From: Clostridium cavendishii DSM 21758
Lineage (GTDB): Bacteria; Bacillota; Clostridia; Clostridiales; Clostridiaceae
Length of the DNA: 64,000 nucleotides
Assembly (NCBI RefSeq): GCF_900141845.1
Contig: NZ_FQZB01000007.1
Span: 248,001 to 312,000, forward strand
Direction of reading: 5' to 3'
The stretch's first letter is position 1, and each line of letters starts with the position of its first letter. Made by a program: the position numbers and the translations under genes. The notes under the pieces were generated by a model, which saw only the letters and a program-made list of their open reading frames with translations, made no database searches and was not told the DNA's origin. This document shows positions 8,413 through 17,543 of this stretch, piece by piece.

Positions 8413-9180
8413 TTATATAGATGTGAATCCACCATCTACAAAAATTGTTTGTCCAGTAGTATAACTAGAAGCATCAGAAGCAAAATAAATTGCAGCTCCG
8501 TCTAATTCGCCTTCTTTTCCTGGTCTTCCCATAGGGCAAACAGCATTATATATTTTTAAATTCTCAGGTTTAAATAATGTTTTTTCAGTCATTTCAGATT
8601 TAAAAAGGCCTGGACCTATTCCATTTACTGTTATACCATATTTAGCTAATGAAGTTGCCATTCCTTTAGTTAAGTTTATAACTGCACCTTTAGATGCGTT
8701 ATATGCATGAAGTGGTACGTTTTTACTACCTACTATACCACAAACAGAAGCAGTATTTATTATTCTTCCATAAGAATTTTCTTTCATATTTCTAACAACA
8801 TACTTTGACATTAAAAATATACCTTTTAAGTTTGTATCAATAACTCTGTTCCATTCTTCTTCAGAAATTTCGTCTACAGAACCCAGAGAGGCTACTCCAG
8901 CATTATTTATTAATACATCTATTTTTTTAAATTTGTTAAGTATAGAAGCAACTGCATTTTTAACATCTTCTTCAATTGAGACATCACATTTTACAGCCAA
9001 GCTTTCAACGCCAAGTTTCTCCAGTTCTTTAGCTAAGACTTCGAGTCTTTCATATCTCCTAGCTATTATGGCAACATTTGCACCTTGAAGTGCAAATGCT
9101 TTTGCGAGTTGAACGCCTATTCCGCTAGAAGCACCAGTAATAACGACTATTTTTCCGGTTAAATCAAATAAATTCTTCAT
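8413..9180 (-). CDS. Short-chain dehydrogenase/reductase
   Basis: A 255-residue classical SDR oxidoreductase. TGASSGIG (residues 15-22) binds NAD(P), NNAG is at 92-95, and the catalytic set is Asn117, Ser145, Tyr160 and Lys164 (YNASK). The C-terminus ends YTTGQTIFVDGGF, typical of the family. Overall it resembles gluconate 5-dehydrogenase or 3-oxoacyl-ACP reductase-like members, but the substrate cannot be read from sequence. The start chosen is the ATG at 9180 with AAGGAGAG upstream, rather than an ATG 12 codons earlier that has no ribosome site. It is transcribed divergently from the sulfhydrylase gene. Confidence 0.9.
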   Translation of the reverse strand: MKNLFDLTGKIVVITGASSGIGVQLAKAFALQGANVAIIARRYERLEVLAKELEKLGVESLAVKCDVSIEEDVKNAVASILNKFKKIDVLINNAGVASLGSVDEISEEEWNRVIDTNLKGIFLMSKYVVRNMKENSYGRIINTASVCGIVGSKNVPLHAYNASKGAVINLTKGMATSLAKYGITVNGIGPGLFKSEMTEKTLFKPENLKIYNAVCPMGRPGKEGELDGAAIYFASDASSYTTGQTIFVDGGFTSI

Positions 9181-9304
9181 AAAATCTCTCCTTTTAAAAT
9201 GATAAGTATATAACATTACTATATACTTATAGAGGAATAAAAGGAAATGATTTACATAGTGTTTGCGTTTTTTATATCTTTAGGAATAAATTGTAATAGT
9301 TGTA

Positions 9305-9333
9305 TTGACTTAACTGGGAATACAGTGTAGTAT
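9305..9333 (+). promoter_or_regulatory. Promoter of the sulfhydrylase gene
   Basis: TTGACT (9305-9310), a 17-base spacer and TAGTAT (9328-9333), 54 bases before the start codon. It is a close match to the vegetative sigma consensus. Confidence 0.7.
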
Positions 9334-9346
9334 TTAATACATACTA
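9328..9346 (+). promoter_or_regulatory. Inverted repeat over the -10 region, candidate operator
   Basis: TAGTAT-TTAATAC-ATACTA forms a 6-bp inverted repeat with a 7-base centre. It begins on the -10 hexamer, so a bound repressor would block the promoter. No cognate regulator is identified. Confidence 0.35.
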
Positions 9347-9386
9347 ATCATATAGAAATAATATGTTTTATAAAGGGGGCAAAAAA

Positions 9387-10676
9387 ATGAGTAAAAGAAA
9401 ATTAAAATTTGAAACATTACAACTTCATGTGGGGCAAGAAGTACCAGATCAAGCAACAGATTCAAGAGCTGTAGCAATTTATCAAACATCATCATATGTT
9501 TTTAAGAATTCGGCACAAGCCGAAGCAAGATTTAATTTAAGGGAGGGTGGAAATATTTATACTCGCTTAATGAATCCAACTTCAGATGTTTTTGAGAAGC
9601 GTATAGCTGCATTAGAAGGTGGCATAGGGGCACTGGCTACATCTTCAGGAGCAGCAGCTATTACCTATGCAGTACAAAATATAGTTCATGCAGGACAACA
9701 TATAGTTTCTGCAAAAAATGTTTATGGCGGAACGTATAATTTATTTGCACATACATTAGCTGATTTTGGTATAAGTACAACTTTTGTTGATGCAGATAAT
9801 CCAGAAAACTTTGAAAATGCTATTAAAGAAAACACAAGGGTAGTATTTATTGAAACTTTAGGTAATCCCAATTCAAGTCTTATAGATGTAGAAAGAGTAT
9901 CAGAGATTGCACATAAGCATGGAATACCATTAATAGTTGATAATACATTTGCCACACCATATTTATTTAGACCTGTAGAGCATGGGGCAGATATAGTGGT
10001 TCATTCAGCTACTAAATTTATAGGTGGGCATGGAACATCTATAGGTGGAGTTATTATAGACTCAGGAAAATTTGATTGGGGATCATCAGAAAAATTTAAA
10101 GGATTAACAGAATCAAATCCTAGTTATCATGGAATAAGCTTTACTAAGGCAGTTGGAGAAGCTGCATATATTGCTAAGGCTAGAACTATACTACTTAGAG
10201 ATACAGGGGCAACTATAAGTCCATTTAACTCCTTTTTATTCTTGCAAGGACTTGAAACACTATCACTTAGGGTTGAACGTCATGTAGAAAATGCTATAAA
10301 AGTGGTAAATTTCTTAAAAAATCATCCTAAGGTTGAAAATGTAAATCATCCATCATTAAAAGAAAGTGAGTATAATGATTTATATAATAAATATTTTCCA
10401 AATGGAGCAGGGTCAATCTTTACTTTTGAGATTAAAGGTGGGGAAAAGGAAGCAAAGGAGTTTATTGATAAATTAGAAATATTCTCGCTACTTGCAAATG
10501 TAGCGGATGTTAAATCATTAGTAATACATCCAGCAAGTACAACACATTCTCAAATGAGTGAAAGTGAACTTTTAGAATCAGGTATTAAGCCTAATACTAT
10601 AAGATTATCAATAGGAATAGAGCATATTGATGATATAATTTACGATTTATCGCAAGCATTTGGTGATAAAAAGTAG
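9387..10676 (+). CDS. O-acetylhomoserine sulfhydrylase
   Basis: A 429-residue PLP-dependent enzyme of the Cys/Met metabolism family. It makes homocysteine from O-acetylhomoserine and sulfide in methionine synthesis. The N-terminus KFETLQLHVGQ and the insert-containing length of ~430 are typical of O-acetylhomoserine sulfhydrylase rather than cystathionine synthases (~380). Lys210 in HSATKFIGGHG is the PLP lysine. The start chosen is ATG 9387 behind AAAGGGGG, not the ATG at 9363. A promoter lies upstream and a terminator follows, so it is a single-gene unit. I saw no S-box or T-box in the 5' region. Confidence 0.93.
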   Translation: MSKRKLKFETLQLHVGQEVPDQATDSRAVAIYQTSSYVFKNSAQAEARFNLREGGNIYTRLMNPTSDVFEKRIAALEGGIGALATSSGAAAITYAVQNIVHAGQHIVSAKNVYGGTYNLFAHTLADFGISTTFVDADNPENFENAIKENTRVVFIETLGNPNSSLIDVERVSEIAHKHGIPLIVDNTFATPYLFRPVEHGADIVVHSATKFIGGHGTSIGGVIIDSGKFDWGSSEKFKGLTESNPSYHGISFTKAVGEAAYIAKARTILLRDTGATISPFNSFLFLQGLETLSLRVERHVENAIKVVNFLKNHPKVENVNHPSLKESEYNDLYNKYFPNGAGSIFTFEIKGGEKEAKEFIDKLEIFSLLANVADVKSLVIHPASTTHSQMSESELLESGIKPNTIRLSIGIEHIDDIIYDLSQAFGDKK

Positions 10677-10700
10677 TATAAAATAAATTTGATAGAAAGT

Positions 10701-10739
10701 AGGATTATAGTTAAGTTATTAGCTGTAGTCTTATTTTTT
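10701..10739 (+). terminator. Terminator after the sulfhydrylase gene
   Basis: AGGATTATAG pairs with CTGTAGTCTT (some G-T pairs), followed by ATTTTTT. Confidence 0.7.
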
Positions 10740-10880
10740 CTAGTTTAATAATATTGATAACTATAAATTTTATATAAGTTTTAGATTAGCGAGGAAGTAA
10801 GAAAATTTGTATGAATTGCTTTTTTAGTGAATATTTTTTCAGAATTTAGAAAAAATAATATAGTAAAGGAGTGTGCTTTT

Positions 10881-11642
10881 ATGAAAAAACGTCGTTTGCT
10901 TACTTTTATTATAATATTTTTAATTGTTAATGTGTGGGGGACTAGTGTTAAGACATTTAGTTTAACTCCTGAACCTATAAAAATAAATACATTCGGAAAT
11001 GATATAGCTAAGGTAAAGTATGGTGATTATTCTATTACATCTAAGCTAATATTAGCTGAAGGAAAAATTGCATATTGTTTAGATATAAATAAAAATTATC
11101 CTAGCGGACAAGATTTTTATTTAACTAATGATGTTGATAATACAATAAAATCAATAATAATTCAGGGATATCCAATTAAAGGACCTACTGAATTAGGAAC
11201 AAGTTCAGAGGAGGAAGCATATTTTTCTACTCAAGTAGCGATTTGGGTATATATTGAGAAATTTGATATAAATAAAATTACCTGCGACAATAAAAATATA
11301 GAAAATGCTATAAAAAGCATTTATACAAATGGTATAGCAAATAAAAATAATCCTATAAATAGTGAATTTATTTTTAACGTTTATTCTGCAGATGTTGATA
11401 CCCAAAGAATAATTACTGTTAGTCAGAATTTTCAAGTAGAGAATGTTACAGGTGGTAATTTTCTTTATGGTGAAGGCATAGGTGAGGGAGGTAACACTTT
11501 AGCAAAAAATGCGGACCCAACAGCAAATAAAATAACTGCATTATTACCTCAAACAGGTATGGAGTGTATTAATATAGTTATACCTATTAGTATGAGTATA
11601 TTAGGAGTAGTAATTTTATTAAGGAAACAATTTTTTAAATAG
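10881..11642 (+). CDS. Small LPXTG-anchored thioester-domain surface protein
   Basis: A 253-residue protein: signal peptide (residues 1-27, MKKRR then a hydrophobic stretch), one thioester domain, and a sorting signal. AYCLD (Cys66) and FSTQVAIW (Gln118) match the Cys and Gln that form the intramolecular thioester in Gram-positive adhesins. A short Gly/Asn-rich stalk leads to LPQTG (222-226), a hydrophobic span and a basic RKQFFK end. Such domains bind host or surface amines covalently. Unlike known multi-domain members, there are no CnaB or Ig-like stalk domains. The start is ATG 10881 behind AAAGGAG, ten bases away. No sortase gene is in the window. The thioester call is based on motifs only. 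Confidence 0.8.
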   Translation: MKKRRLLTFIIIFLIVNVWGTSVKTFSLTPEPIKINTFGNDIAKVKYGDYSITSKLILAEGKIAYCLDINKNYPSGQDFYLTNDVDNTIKSIIIQGYPIKGPTELGTSSEEEAYFSTQVAIWVYIEKFDINKITCDNKNIENAIKSIYTNGIANKNNPINSEFIFNVYSADVDTQRIITVSQNFQVENVTGGNFLYGEGIGEGGNTLAKNADPTANKITALLPQTGMECINIVIPISMSILGVVILLRKQFFK

Positions 11643-11668
11643 GCATTAGTATTTAAAGATTATAAAAG

Positions 11669-11712
11669 ATTGCACAAAGGTTATTAAATATAGCTTTTGT
11701 GCAATTTTGTTA
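11669..11712 (+). terminator. Terminator after the thioester-domain gene
   Basis: ATTGCACAAAG pairs with CTTTTGTGCAAT (one bulge), followed by a T-rich tail. Confidence 0.75.
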
Positions 11713-11810
11713 TTTTAAGGTGATTTTAAGATTATATTAAGTGAATTGAAAGAGAGAAGAAATAAGATGTTTATATGGAGATAATTTAAGTTTTAATATT
11801 GGAGGTATTT

Positions 11811-12299
11811 ATGAGGAGTATTGAGTTAAATGTTACTAAGAAAGCTATAAAAAAGTTAAGGATAGGGGTTCTTGAATATTGTATATTTATGATTTTAATT
11901 GGGATGCTTTTTATCATCAATTTAAATAAAGTAGATGTGTCAAGGGTTAGAGTATATTTAGAAGGTATACTGGCTGTAGTTAATGCTGTATTTATGATAG
12001 AAGGCATATTAAGATTAATAAACATAAGACATAGAAGTTATGTGGAAATATTAAATAATGAGATTATAATAAGAAAAGATTGTATAGTTACTAAAATAAT
12101 ACATGTTAATGATGTTTATAAGTGCAAAGTAATGAATAAAAACATAGAACTTGTTGATAAAAATAACAAATCATTTAAAATAGAAATAGATAAGCTTTCA
12201 TTAGAAGATAATAAAATATTAAAAGATTATATTTTAAGCTTTTCGAATATTAATATAGAGTTTGAAAAAGAGGTAGGAGTATGGGCAAAACAATCTTAA
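11811..12299 (+). CDS. Small membrane protein with PH-like C-terminal domain
   Basis: A 162-residue protein of unknown family. Two membrane helices at about residues 22-38 and 50-68 are followed by a ~90-residue beta-strand-rich cytoplasmic part ending in a helix, the pattern of bacterial PH-like domains (EILNNEIIIRKDCIVTKI is the first strand pair). The ATG follows GGAGGT. The last 19 bases overlap the response regulator gene, so translation is probably coupled and the protein may take part in the same signalling unit. The function is not known. Confidence 0.7.
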   Translation: MRSIELNVTKKAIKKLRIGVLEYCIFMILIGMLFIINLNKVDVSRVRVYLEGILAVVNAVFMIEGILRLINIRHRSYVEILNNEIIIRKDCIVTKIIHVNDVYKCKVMNKNIELVDKNNKSFKIEIDKLSLEDNKILKDYILSFSNINIEFEKEVGVWAKQS

Positions 12300-12976
12300 T
12301 TGCAGATGACGAAAAGGAAATAATAGAGCTTTTAGCTTTGTATTTAGAAAAGGATGGATATAAAGTAGTAGAAGCTTATGATGGCATAATGGCCTTAGAT
12401 ATATTAAAAAATAAAAAAGTTGATATAGCACTTATAGATATTATGATGCCTAATATGGATGGATATCAACTTATAAAAAGGCTAAGAAAAGAATATAAAA
12501 TACCAGTTATTTTTGTTTCAGCTAAAAATGATGCAAGTGATAAAATTCTTGGATTAGAGCTTGGATCAGATGATTATATAACTAAACCATTCAATCCTTT
12601 AGAGGTCTCGGCAAGAGTAAAGGCTCAACTTAGAAGATTTTATGAATTTAATGAAAGAGTAGAAGAAAAAAGTATTTTAGAAATTGGAGAGTTAAAGTTA
12701 GATAATACAACCTATCTACTTTATAAAAAGGACGAGCTTGTAAATATAACTTCAACAGAATACAAATTATTATCATTTTTAATGAATAATCCTAATAAAG
12801 TTTTTACTAAAAAACAATTATTTGAGCACGTGTGGGATGAAATTTATTATGGAGATGATAATACTATAATGGTTCATATAAGTAAGCTAAGGGATAAGAT
12901 AGAGGATAATTCAAAAAATCCAGTATATCTAAAAACTATTAGAGGAATAGGGTATAAACTTGAAACTCCCAAGTAA
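12281..12976 (+). CDS. OmpR/PhoB-family response regulator
   Basis: A 231-residue two-component regulator. The receiver domain has acidic D9-D10, phospho-acceptor Asp53 (LIDIMMP), Ser80 and Lys102. A winged-helix DNA-binding domain follows from about 130 (TSTEYKLLSFL ... VHISKLRDKI ... TIRGIGYKLE). The start ATG overlaps the end of the preceding gene and has GGTAGGAGT upstream. The histidine kinase gene starts 11 bases after its stop. The neighbouring ABC transporter genes are plausible targets, but no shared binding site was found. Confidence 0.95.
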   Translation: MGKTILIADDEKEIIELLALYLEKDGYKVVEAYDGIMALDILKNKKVDIALIDIMMPNMDGYQLIKRLRKEYKIPVIFVSAKNDASDKILGLELGSDDYITKPFNPLEVSARVKAQLRRFYEFNERVEEKSILEIGELKLDNTTYLLYKKDELVNITSTEYKLLSFLMNNPNKVFTKKQLFEHVWDEIYYGDDNTIMVHISKLRDKIEDNSKNPVYLKTIRGIGYKLETPK

Positions 12977-12987
12977 GAGGTAATAGT

Positions 12988-14457
12988 ATGATATTAAAAG
13001 CTTTAAAAAAATTCATTAGAAAATTCAGAAAAGTTTATCTTACAACGCTTAGACAATATGTTTTGTTCTTTATCTTTATTAGTTTTATTTTGTGTTTTGG
13101 TGTTGGTACTATAGTCTACGAAATTGTAAGGATGACTACTTCAGAAGAGTATATAAAAGATTCACAAAAATTTTTCATGGCTTCAGAAATAGTAAATAAA
13201 GATTATAAAAATATAGATGCAACTACTATAAAGTCTATAGGTGGTTGGGTAGAAATCTTAGATGAAAATAAAAATTTGATTTATGTTATAGGCAATAAAA
13301 AGGACACTAAGAAAAGTTATACAGAAGAAGAGTTTATAAATTTTTTAAGTGACAATAGGAATCAATTAAAAAGAAGTAGTGATTTTTATTATTCGATAAT
13401 AAGTTTTGATAATGATAATAAAAAGTATTATTGTTTAGTTAAGTTACCTTATAATTCTGTTGAAATAACTATAGATGCTACCATGGAAGGTAAATTAAGT
13501 GATAAATATGTAGAAAGGATAGGATTAAAAATAGCTGCAATGCTCTTATTATTTATAGTGCTATTGATATTTTTATTATTTATATATGCATTTATTACAT
13601 CTAGGAGAATTGTTAAACCACTAAGAAAAATACTTGAAGGTATTAAGAAAATGACTAATGGAGATTATAAGGCAAGAATAGATTTTAGGGCGGATAATGA
13701 GTTTGCAGATATAAAGGATGCCTTTAATTTTATGGCCGAAAAAATAGAGATTTCAGAGAAGGAAAGAAAAAAAGTTGAAGATTTAAAAAGTCAACTTTTA
13801 GTAGATATATCTCATGATTTAAAGACTCCAATAACATCAATACAAGGGTATTCTAAAGCTTTGTATGATGGTGTGGTAGATTCGAAAGAAAAACAAGAAA
13901 GATATTTAAGTATAATATATGATAAGTCACGAAGAGTAACAGAACTTATAGACAATCTTCATGAACTTACTAAATTAGATAGTAGTAGATATGAAGTTCA
14001 CAAATCATCAGAAGATTTTACAGAAGTTTTACGGGAATTATTGGCTGAGTTTTATAAAGAGATAGAAGATAAGGAATTTGAGTTAGATGTAGATATACCA
14101 GAAAAAGAGATAGTATTTGAGTTTGATAGGCTTGAAATTATTAGAGCTATCTCTAATATAATAGCTAATTCTTTGAAGTATAATAAAAATAAAACCAAAT
14201 TAAAGATACAATTAACTGAGAAAGAAGAGAAGATACAGCTCATAATAGCTGATAATGGAGTTGGAATATCTGATGAGTTGAAAGAAAAAATATTTGAACC
14301 ATTTACAAGAGGAGATGTTTCAAGAAGAAGTACAGGCGGAACAGGGTTAGGCCTTTCTATAAGTAAAAAGATAATAGAAAAACATAATGGAATAATATTT
14401 TTAAAAGAAAATATAGAGTACAAAACCGAGTTTGTTATTGAAATTCCTTATTTTTAA
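12988..14457 (+). CDS. Sensor histidine kinase
   Basis: A 489-residue membrane kinase. Helix 1 at about 26-48, an extracellular sensor region of ~135 residues, helix 2 at about 185-207, HAMP at ~208-262, and a dimerisation domain with His276 in DISHDLKTPITS. The ATPase domain has N-box NIIANSLKYN, DNGVGIS and GGTGLGLSI. It pairs with the regulator 11 bases upstream. The large outside domain distinguishes it from short BceS-type kinases that sense through an ABC transporter, even though large permeases are next door. The signal is unknown. Confidence 0.95.
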   Translation: MILKALKKFIRKFRKVYLTTLRQYVLFFIFISFILCFGVGTIVYEIVRMTTSEEYIKDSQKFFMASEIVNKDYKNIDATTIKSIGGWVEILDENKNLIYVIGNKKDTKKSYTEEEFINFLSDNRNQLKRSSDFYYSIISFDNDNKKYYCLVKLPYNSVEITIDATMEGKLSDKYVERIGLKIAAMLLLFIVLLIFLLFIYAFITSRRIVKPLRKILEGIKKMTNGDYKARIDFRADNEFADIKDAFNFMAEKIEISEKERKKVEDLKSQLLVDISHDLKTPITSIQGYSKALYDGVVDSKEKQERYLSIIYDKSRRVTELIDNLHELTKLDSSRYEVHKSSEDFTEVLRELLAEFYKEIEDKEFELDVDIPEKEIVFEFDRLEIIRAISNIIANSLKYNKNKTKLKIQLTEKEEKIQLIIADNGVGISDELKEKIFEPFTRGDVSRRSTGGTGLGLSISKKIIEKHNGIIFLKENIEYKTEFVIEIPYF

Positions 14458-14502
14458 GAAAAAGGTAGACAAAATATAATAGTTACAATAGATAGTAATA
14501 TT

Positions 14503-14536
14503 AACTGCACTGAAGAGTTTTAGTGTAGTTTTTTTA
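14503..14536 (+). terminator. Terminator after the kinase gene
   Basis: AACTGCACT pairs with AGTGTAGTT, followed by TTTTTT. It separates the two-component operon from the first permease gene. Confidence 0.8.
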
Positions 14537-14611
14537 TATTAAAGACTTTATAATTACAAAAAATAATAGAATAAATAATAACATTACTAATAATGAGATT
14601 ATTGTTAAAAA

Positions 14612-14640
14612 TTGATATTTAATACAAAAAAATATATAAT
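14612..14640 (+). promoter_or_regulatory. Promoter of permease A
   Basis: TTGATA (14612-14617), a 17-base spacer and TATAAT (14635-14640). It lies 68 bases before the start codon. Confidence 0.7.
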
Positions 14641-14708
14641 TTAAGGAGAATGTAGTTAATTAAATAATACAAGCATATTAAGTTTGTATGTTATGGAAGG
14701 AAAAAGGG

Positions 14709-17399
14709 ATGAAGGGGTATATTGGATTAGCTAATAGGAATTTAATAAGAAATAAAAAAAATAGTCTAGTATGTATTATAGGTATAATGCTAGGTACAGT
14801 TATTATGCTTACTACTAATATAATTTATAATAGTGAAATGATAATTGCATCTGAGAAATTAAAAAAAACTACAGGACTTTATGATGTAATATTTCAAAAT
14901 ATTAATAAGGAACAATTAAATAAGTTAAAAGGTCATCAAATGGTAGATACAGCAGCAGTTTTTAAAGAAATAGGTGTTTCAGAGATTAAAACAAAAGGAA
15001 TTGATCAATATTATAATTTGTTAGGATTAGATGATAAATCCTATAATAAGATATTTGATTTTGACATTATAGCTGGAAGAAAACCAGAAAATATGAATGA
15101 AATTATGATTGATAATTCTGCTGCTTGTAATATAGATGGAAGAGTACGGGTTGGAGATAATATTGAAATAAAGGTTTTTTTAGGTCAATCTTTAAATAAT
15201 AAAAATATACGTGATCAACTTATAAAGGAAAATTCCACAATTGAGTTTATGAGAGAAAATTCTGTAGGGTTACCTGGTATTGAGAAAGAAGATACGAGAA
15301 CTTATAAGGTAGTAGGAATTTTTCAATCATCAGAAGAATATAAGGATATGGCGAATAATATATTTACTAAATTGACAGATGAAGATATTAATGAAATGAT
15401 TAAGATGAATGTATTTGTTTTATTAGAATTTTCAGGTGTATATGAAGAAAACCTTAGGGTAAATGATTTTTATATTAATTATTTAGAGAATGATATTAAG
15501 AATATATCTCAAGGTTATTCAAACAATAATTTTTTTTATTCTACAAAAAATTACAATAAGTCAATAAAAAATTTGGAACCAATAATCGTGATAGTTATTA
15601 TTGCAATATTTGAGTTTGGAGTAATTTATAATGCTTTTAATATTTCAATAGGTGAAAGATATAAACAATTTGGCATACTTAGGGCTATGGGAGCAACTAA
15701 GATTCAATTAGGAAAATTGGTTTTTTATGAAGCATTTATCTTATATATACTAGGATTAATATTAGGTTTCATATTAGGTATAGTAAATACAAAAGTAGTT
15801 TTAGCTATTTTTGCTAAAATTTTTGGCTTGGATTTTTCATATATTAATGTTTCCTTATATGCTAGTAATTTTATAATTATTGCTATAATTATATTTTTTA
15901 TTGTAATGATAACAGTTTATAAAGCGTTATTTAAAGATATAAATTTATCGCCAATACAAAATATTAGTGGACTAAGTTTATTAAATAGTGTTAAAGTAAA
16001 TGAAATTAAAATTAGTAAAAAAATAAGTAAAATATTCAATGTAGAAGGAGAATTGTCTTATAAGAATCTCTCAAGAAATAAAAAAAGAAATAGGATATGT
16101 TTAAGAGCTATAGTTGTAAGTATGATTCTTGTAATGTTTTTCTTTTGTCAGTTATCTTTTTATAAAGTTGAGACAGCAAGTATAGTCCCATCAAGTAATT
16201 GGGATGTTAAATATTCAAGTGTTAATAGACAGTTTTTAGATGAGGACATTTCTTATTTAAAGAATATTAATGGTGTTGATGGATTATATATAGATAAGAA
16301 GTTTTCTTTAAATATTCCAATAGAAAAAAATAAGTTAGATAGTTATTTAATTAGTAGTTTTAAAAGTTATAGTGAAATGAGTAAATCAAATGAAAAATAT
16401 TATAATGGTTATTATGGAGTAAAAACTTTATTTAGAGCAGCAGATGAAAATACATTAGATTTATATAAAGATAATTTAATTGAGGGAGAGCTTAATTATA
16501 ATAAGCTTAAGGATGATGGAATAATAATTGTAAACTCAGGAACAACAGCATTCCCAAGAATTATTAATAAGCAAATTCAATTTGAAATTTATGACATAAA
16601 GAAAATATTGGACGTAAAAGTAGGAGATAAGATATTAATACCTTTGGAGAAAAAAGCAAATAAAGAGATAAATATTAAAAATTATTTTAAAAATGAGAAA
16701 CTTGATAAAACAAAATTCAAAGAATTCACTATAATTGGCATAGTGAATGAGGATGCTTTAAAGAATAAAGTAAATAATAGAATAATAGAGAATCTAACAG
16801 AAGATGTAACTTTTATAACATCAAAGGAATCTTTCAAAAAAATAAATAATGATAGTAATGATGAGCTTGTTATAAAAACTAATAAAGATAAAAATAGAAG
16901 TGAAACAATAAAAGCTATAAGGGATTATTCAACTATTAAGTATGATAATTACACAGATTTCTATTCTAAAATGATAGATTATAAAAATACTTCTAATAGA
17001 ACTTTATGCTTTGATATCAACTTTGAAATAAATATATTAATTATAGTTATACTTAATATAATTAATACTTTTAATGCAAATATTTTATTAAGAAAAAAGG
17101 AGTTAGGGGCTTTAAGAGCTATAGGTACAACTAAAAAGCAACTAAATAAGATGCTATTGTTAGAAAATGTATTTTTAGTAATATTATCAGTATGCTTTGG
17201 ACTAATATTTGGAGCATTCCCAGCATATCTTTCTCAATTAAGTATGAATAATAAGGATAAAAATATGTATATAATACTGATAACAATTACATTTTTAACT
17301 TCAATTTTTTTGATTATTATATGTATCTTAACTACTATTTACCAACTCAAAAAACTAAAAGATTTAAGTATAGTTGATAATATTAGAAATGAAGAATAA
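14709..17399 (+). CDS. FtsX/MacB-type ABC permease A
   Basis: An 896-residue permease with the double FtsX plan: one N-terminal membrane helix, a ~250-residue outside domain, three helices (~290-420), then another helix at ~470, a second outside domain, and three C-terminal helices. It starts MKGYIGLANRNLIRNKKN and ends LSIVDNIRNEE; the two downstream paralogues share both ends. ATG 14709 with GGAAGG upstream is preferred to ATG 14688, because the paralogues start at the same point. Members move peptides, lipids or antibiotics with a LolD/MacB-type ATPase. No ATPase gene precedes it; the nearest is downstream at 17544. The substrate is unknown. Confidence 0.9.
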   Translation: MKGYIGLANRNLIRNKKNSLVCIIGIMLGTVIMLTTNIIYNSEMIIASEKLKKTTGLYDVIFQNINKEQLNKLKGHQMVDTAAVFKEIGVSEIKTKGIDQYYNLLGLDDKSYNKIFDFDIIAGRKPENMNEIMIDNSAACNIDGRVRVGDNIEIKVFLGQSLNNKNIRDQLIKENSTIEFMRENSVGLPGIEKEDTRTYKVVGIFQSSEEYKDMANNIFTKLTDEDINEMIKMNVFVLLEFSGVYEENLRVNDFYINYLENDIKNISQGYSNNNFFYSTKNYNKSIKNLEPIIVIVIIAIFEFGVIYNAFNISIGERYKQFGILRAMGATKIQLGKLVFYEAFILYILGLILGFILGIVNTKVVLAIFAKIFGLDFSYINVSLYASNFIIIAIIIFFIVMITVYKALFKDINLSPIQNISGLSLLNSVKVNEIKISKKISKIFNVEGELSYKNLSRNKKRNRICLRAIVVSMILVMFFFCQLSFYKVETASIVPSSNWDVKYSSVNRQFLDEDISYLKNINGVDGLYIDKKFSLNIPIEKNKLDSYLISSFKSYSEMSKSNEKYYNGYYGVKTLFRAADENTLDLYKDNLIEGELNYNKLKDDGIIIVNSGTTAFPRIINKQIQFEIYDIKKILDVKVGDKILIPLEKKANKEINIKNYFKNEKLDKTKFKEFTIIGIVNEDALKNKVNNRIIENLTEDVTFITSKESFKKINNDSNDELVIKTNKDKNRSETIKAIRDYSTIKYDNYTDFYSKMIDYKNTSNRTLCFDINFEINILIIVILNIINTFNANILLRKKELGALRAIGTTKKQLNKMLLLENVFLVILSVCFGLIFGAFPAYLSQLSMNNKDKNMYIILITITFLTSIFLIIICILTTIYQLKKLKDLSIVDNIRNEE

Positions 17400-17413
17400 A
17401 AGCAGTAGATTTT

Positions 17414-17455
17414 AAACCCACTTAAGTTAAAAAATAATAACTTAAGTGGGTTTTT
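17414..17455 (+). terminator. Terminator after permease A
   Basis: A perfect 16-bp stem, AAACCCACTTAAGTTA with TAACTTAAGTGGGTTT, followed by TT. Confidence 0.85.
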
Positions 17456-17476
17456 ATAAATTATTCTAAAAGTGTA

Positions 17477-17505
17477 TTTACAAAATAGTAAAAATAAGGT
17501 AAGAT
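17477..17505 (+). promoter_or_regulatory. Promoter of the ATPase-permease B pair
   Basis: TTTACA (17477-17482), a 17-base spacer and TAAGAT (17500-17505). A perfect palindrome starts five bases downstream. Confidence 0.55.
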
Positions 17506-17509
17506 AAAA

Positions 17510-17529
17510 TTGTCACTAAATAGTGACAA
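17510..17529 (+). promoter_or_regulatory. Perfect 20-bp palindrome, candidate repressor operator
   Basis: TTGTCACTAAATAGTGACAA is a perfect inverted repeat (9-bp arms, AA centre). It lies at the predicted transcription start and directly before the ribosome site of the ATPase gene. Placement suggests repression of this transporter pair by a dimeric regulator, possibly GntR-like. No such regulator gene is adjacent. Confidence 0.6.
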
Positions 17530-17543
17530 AGGAGGAGAGCAAA

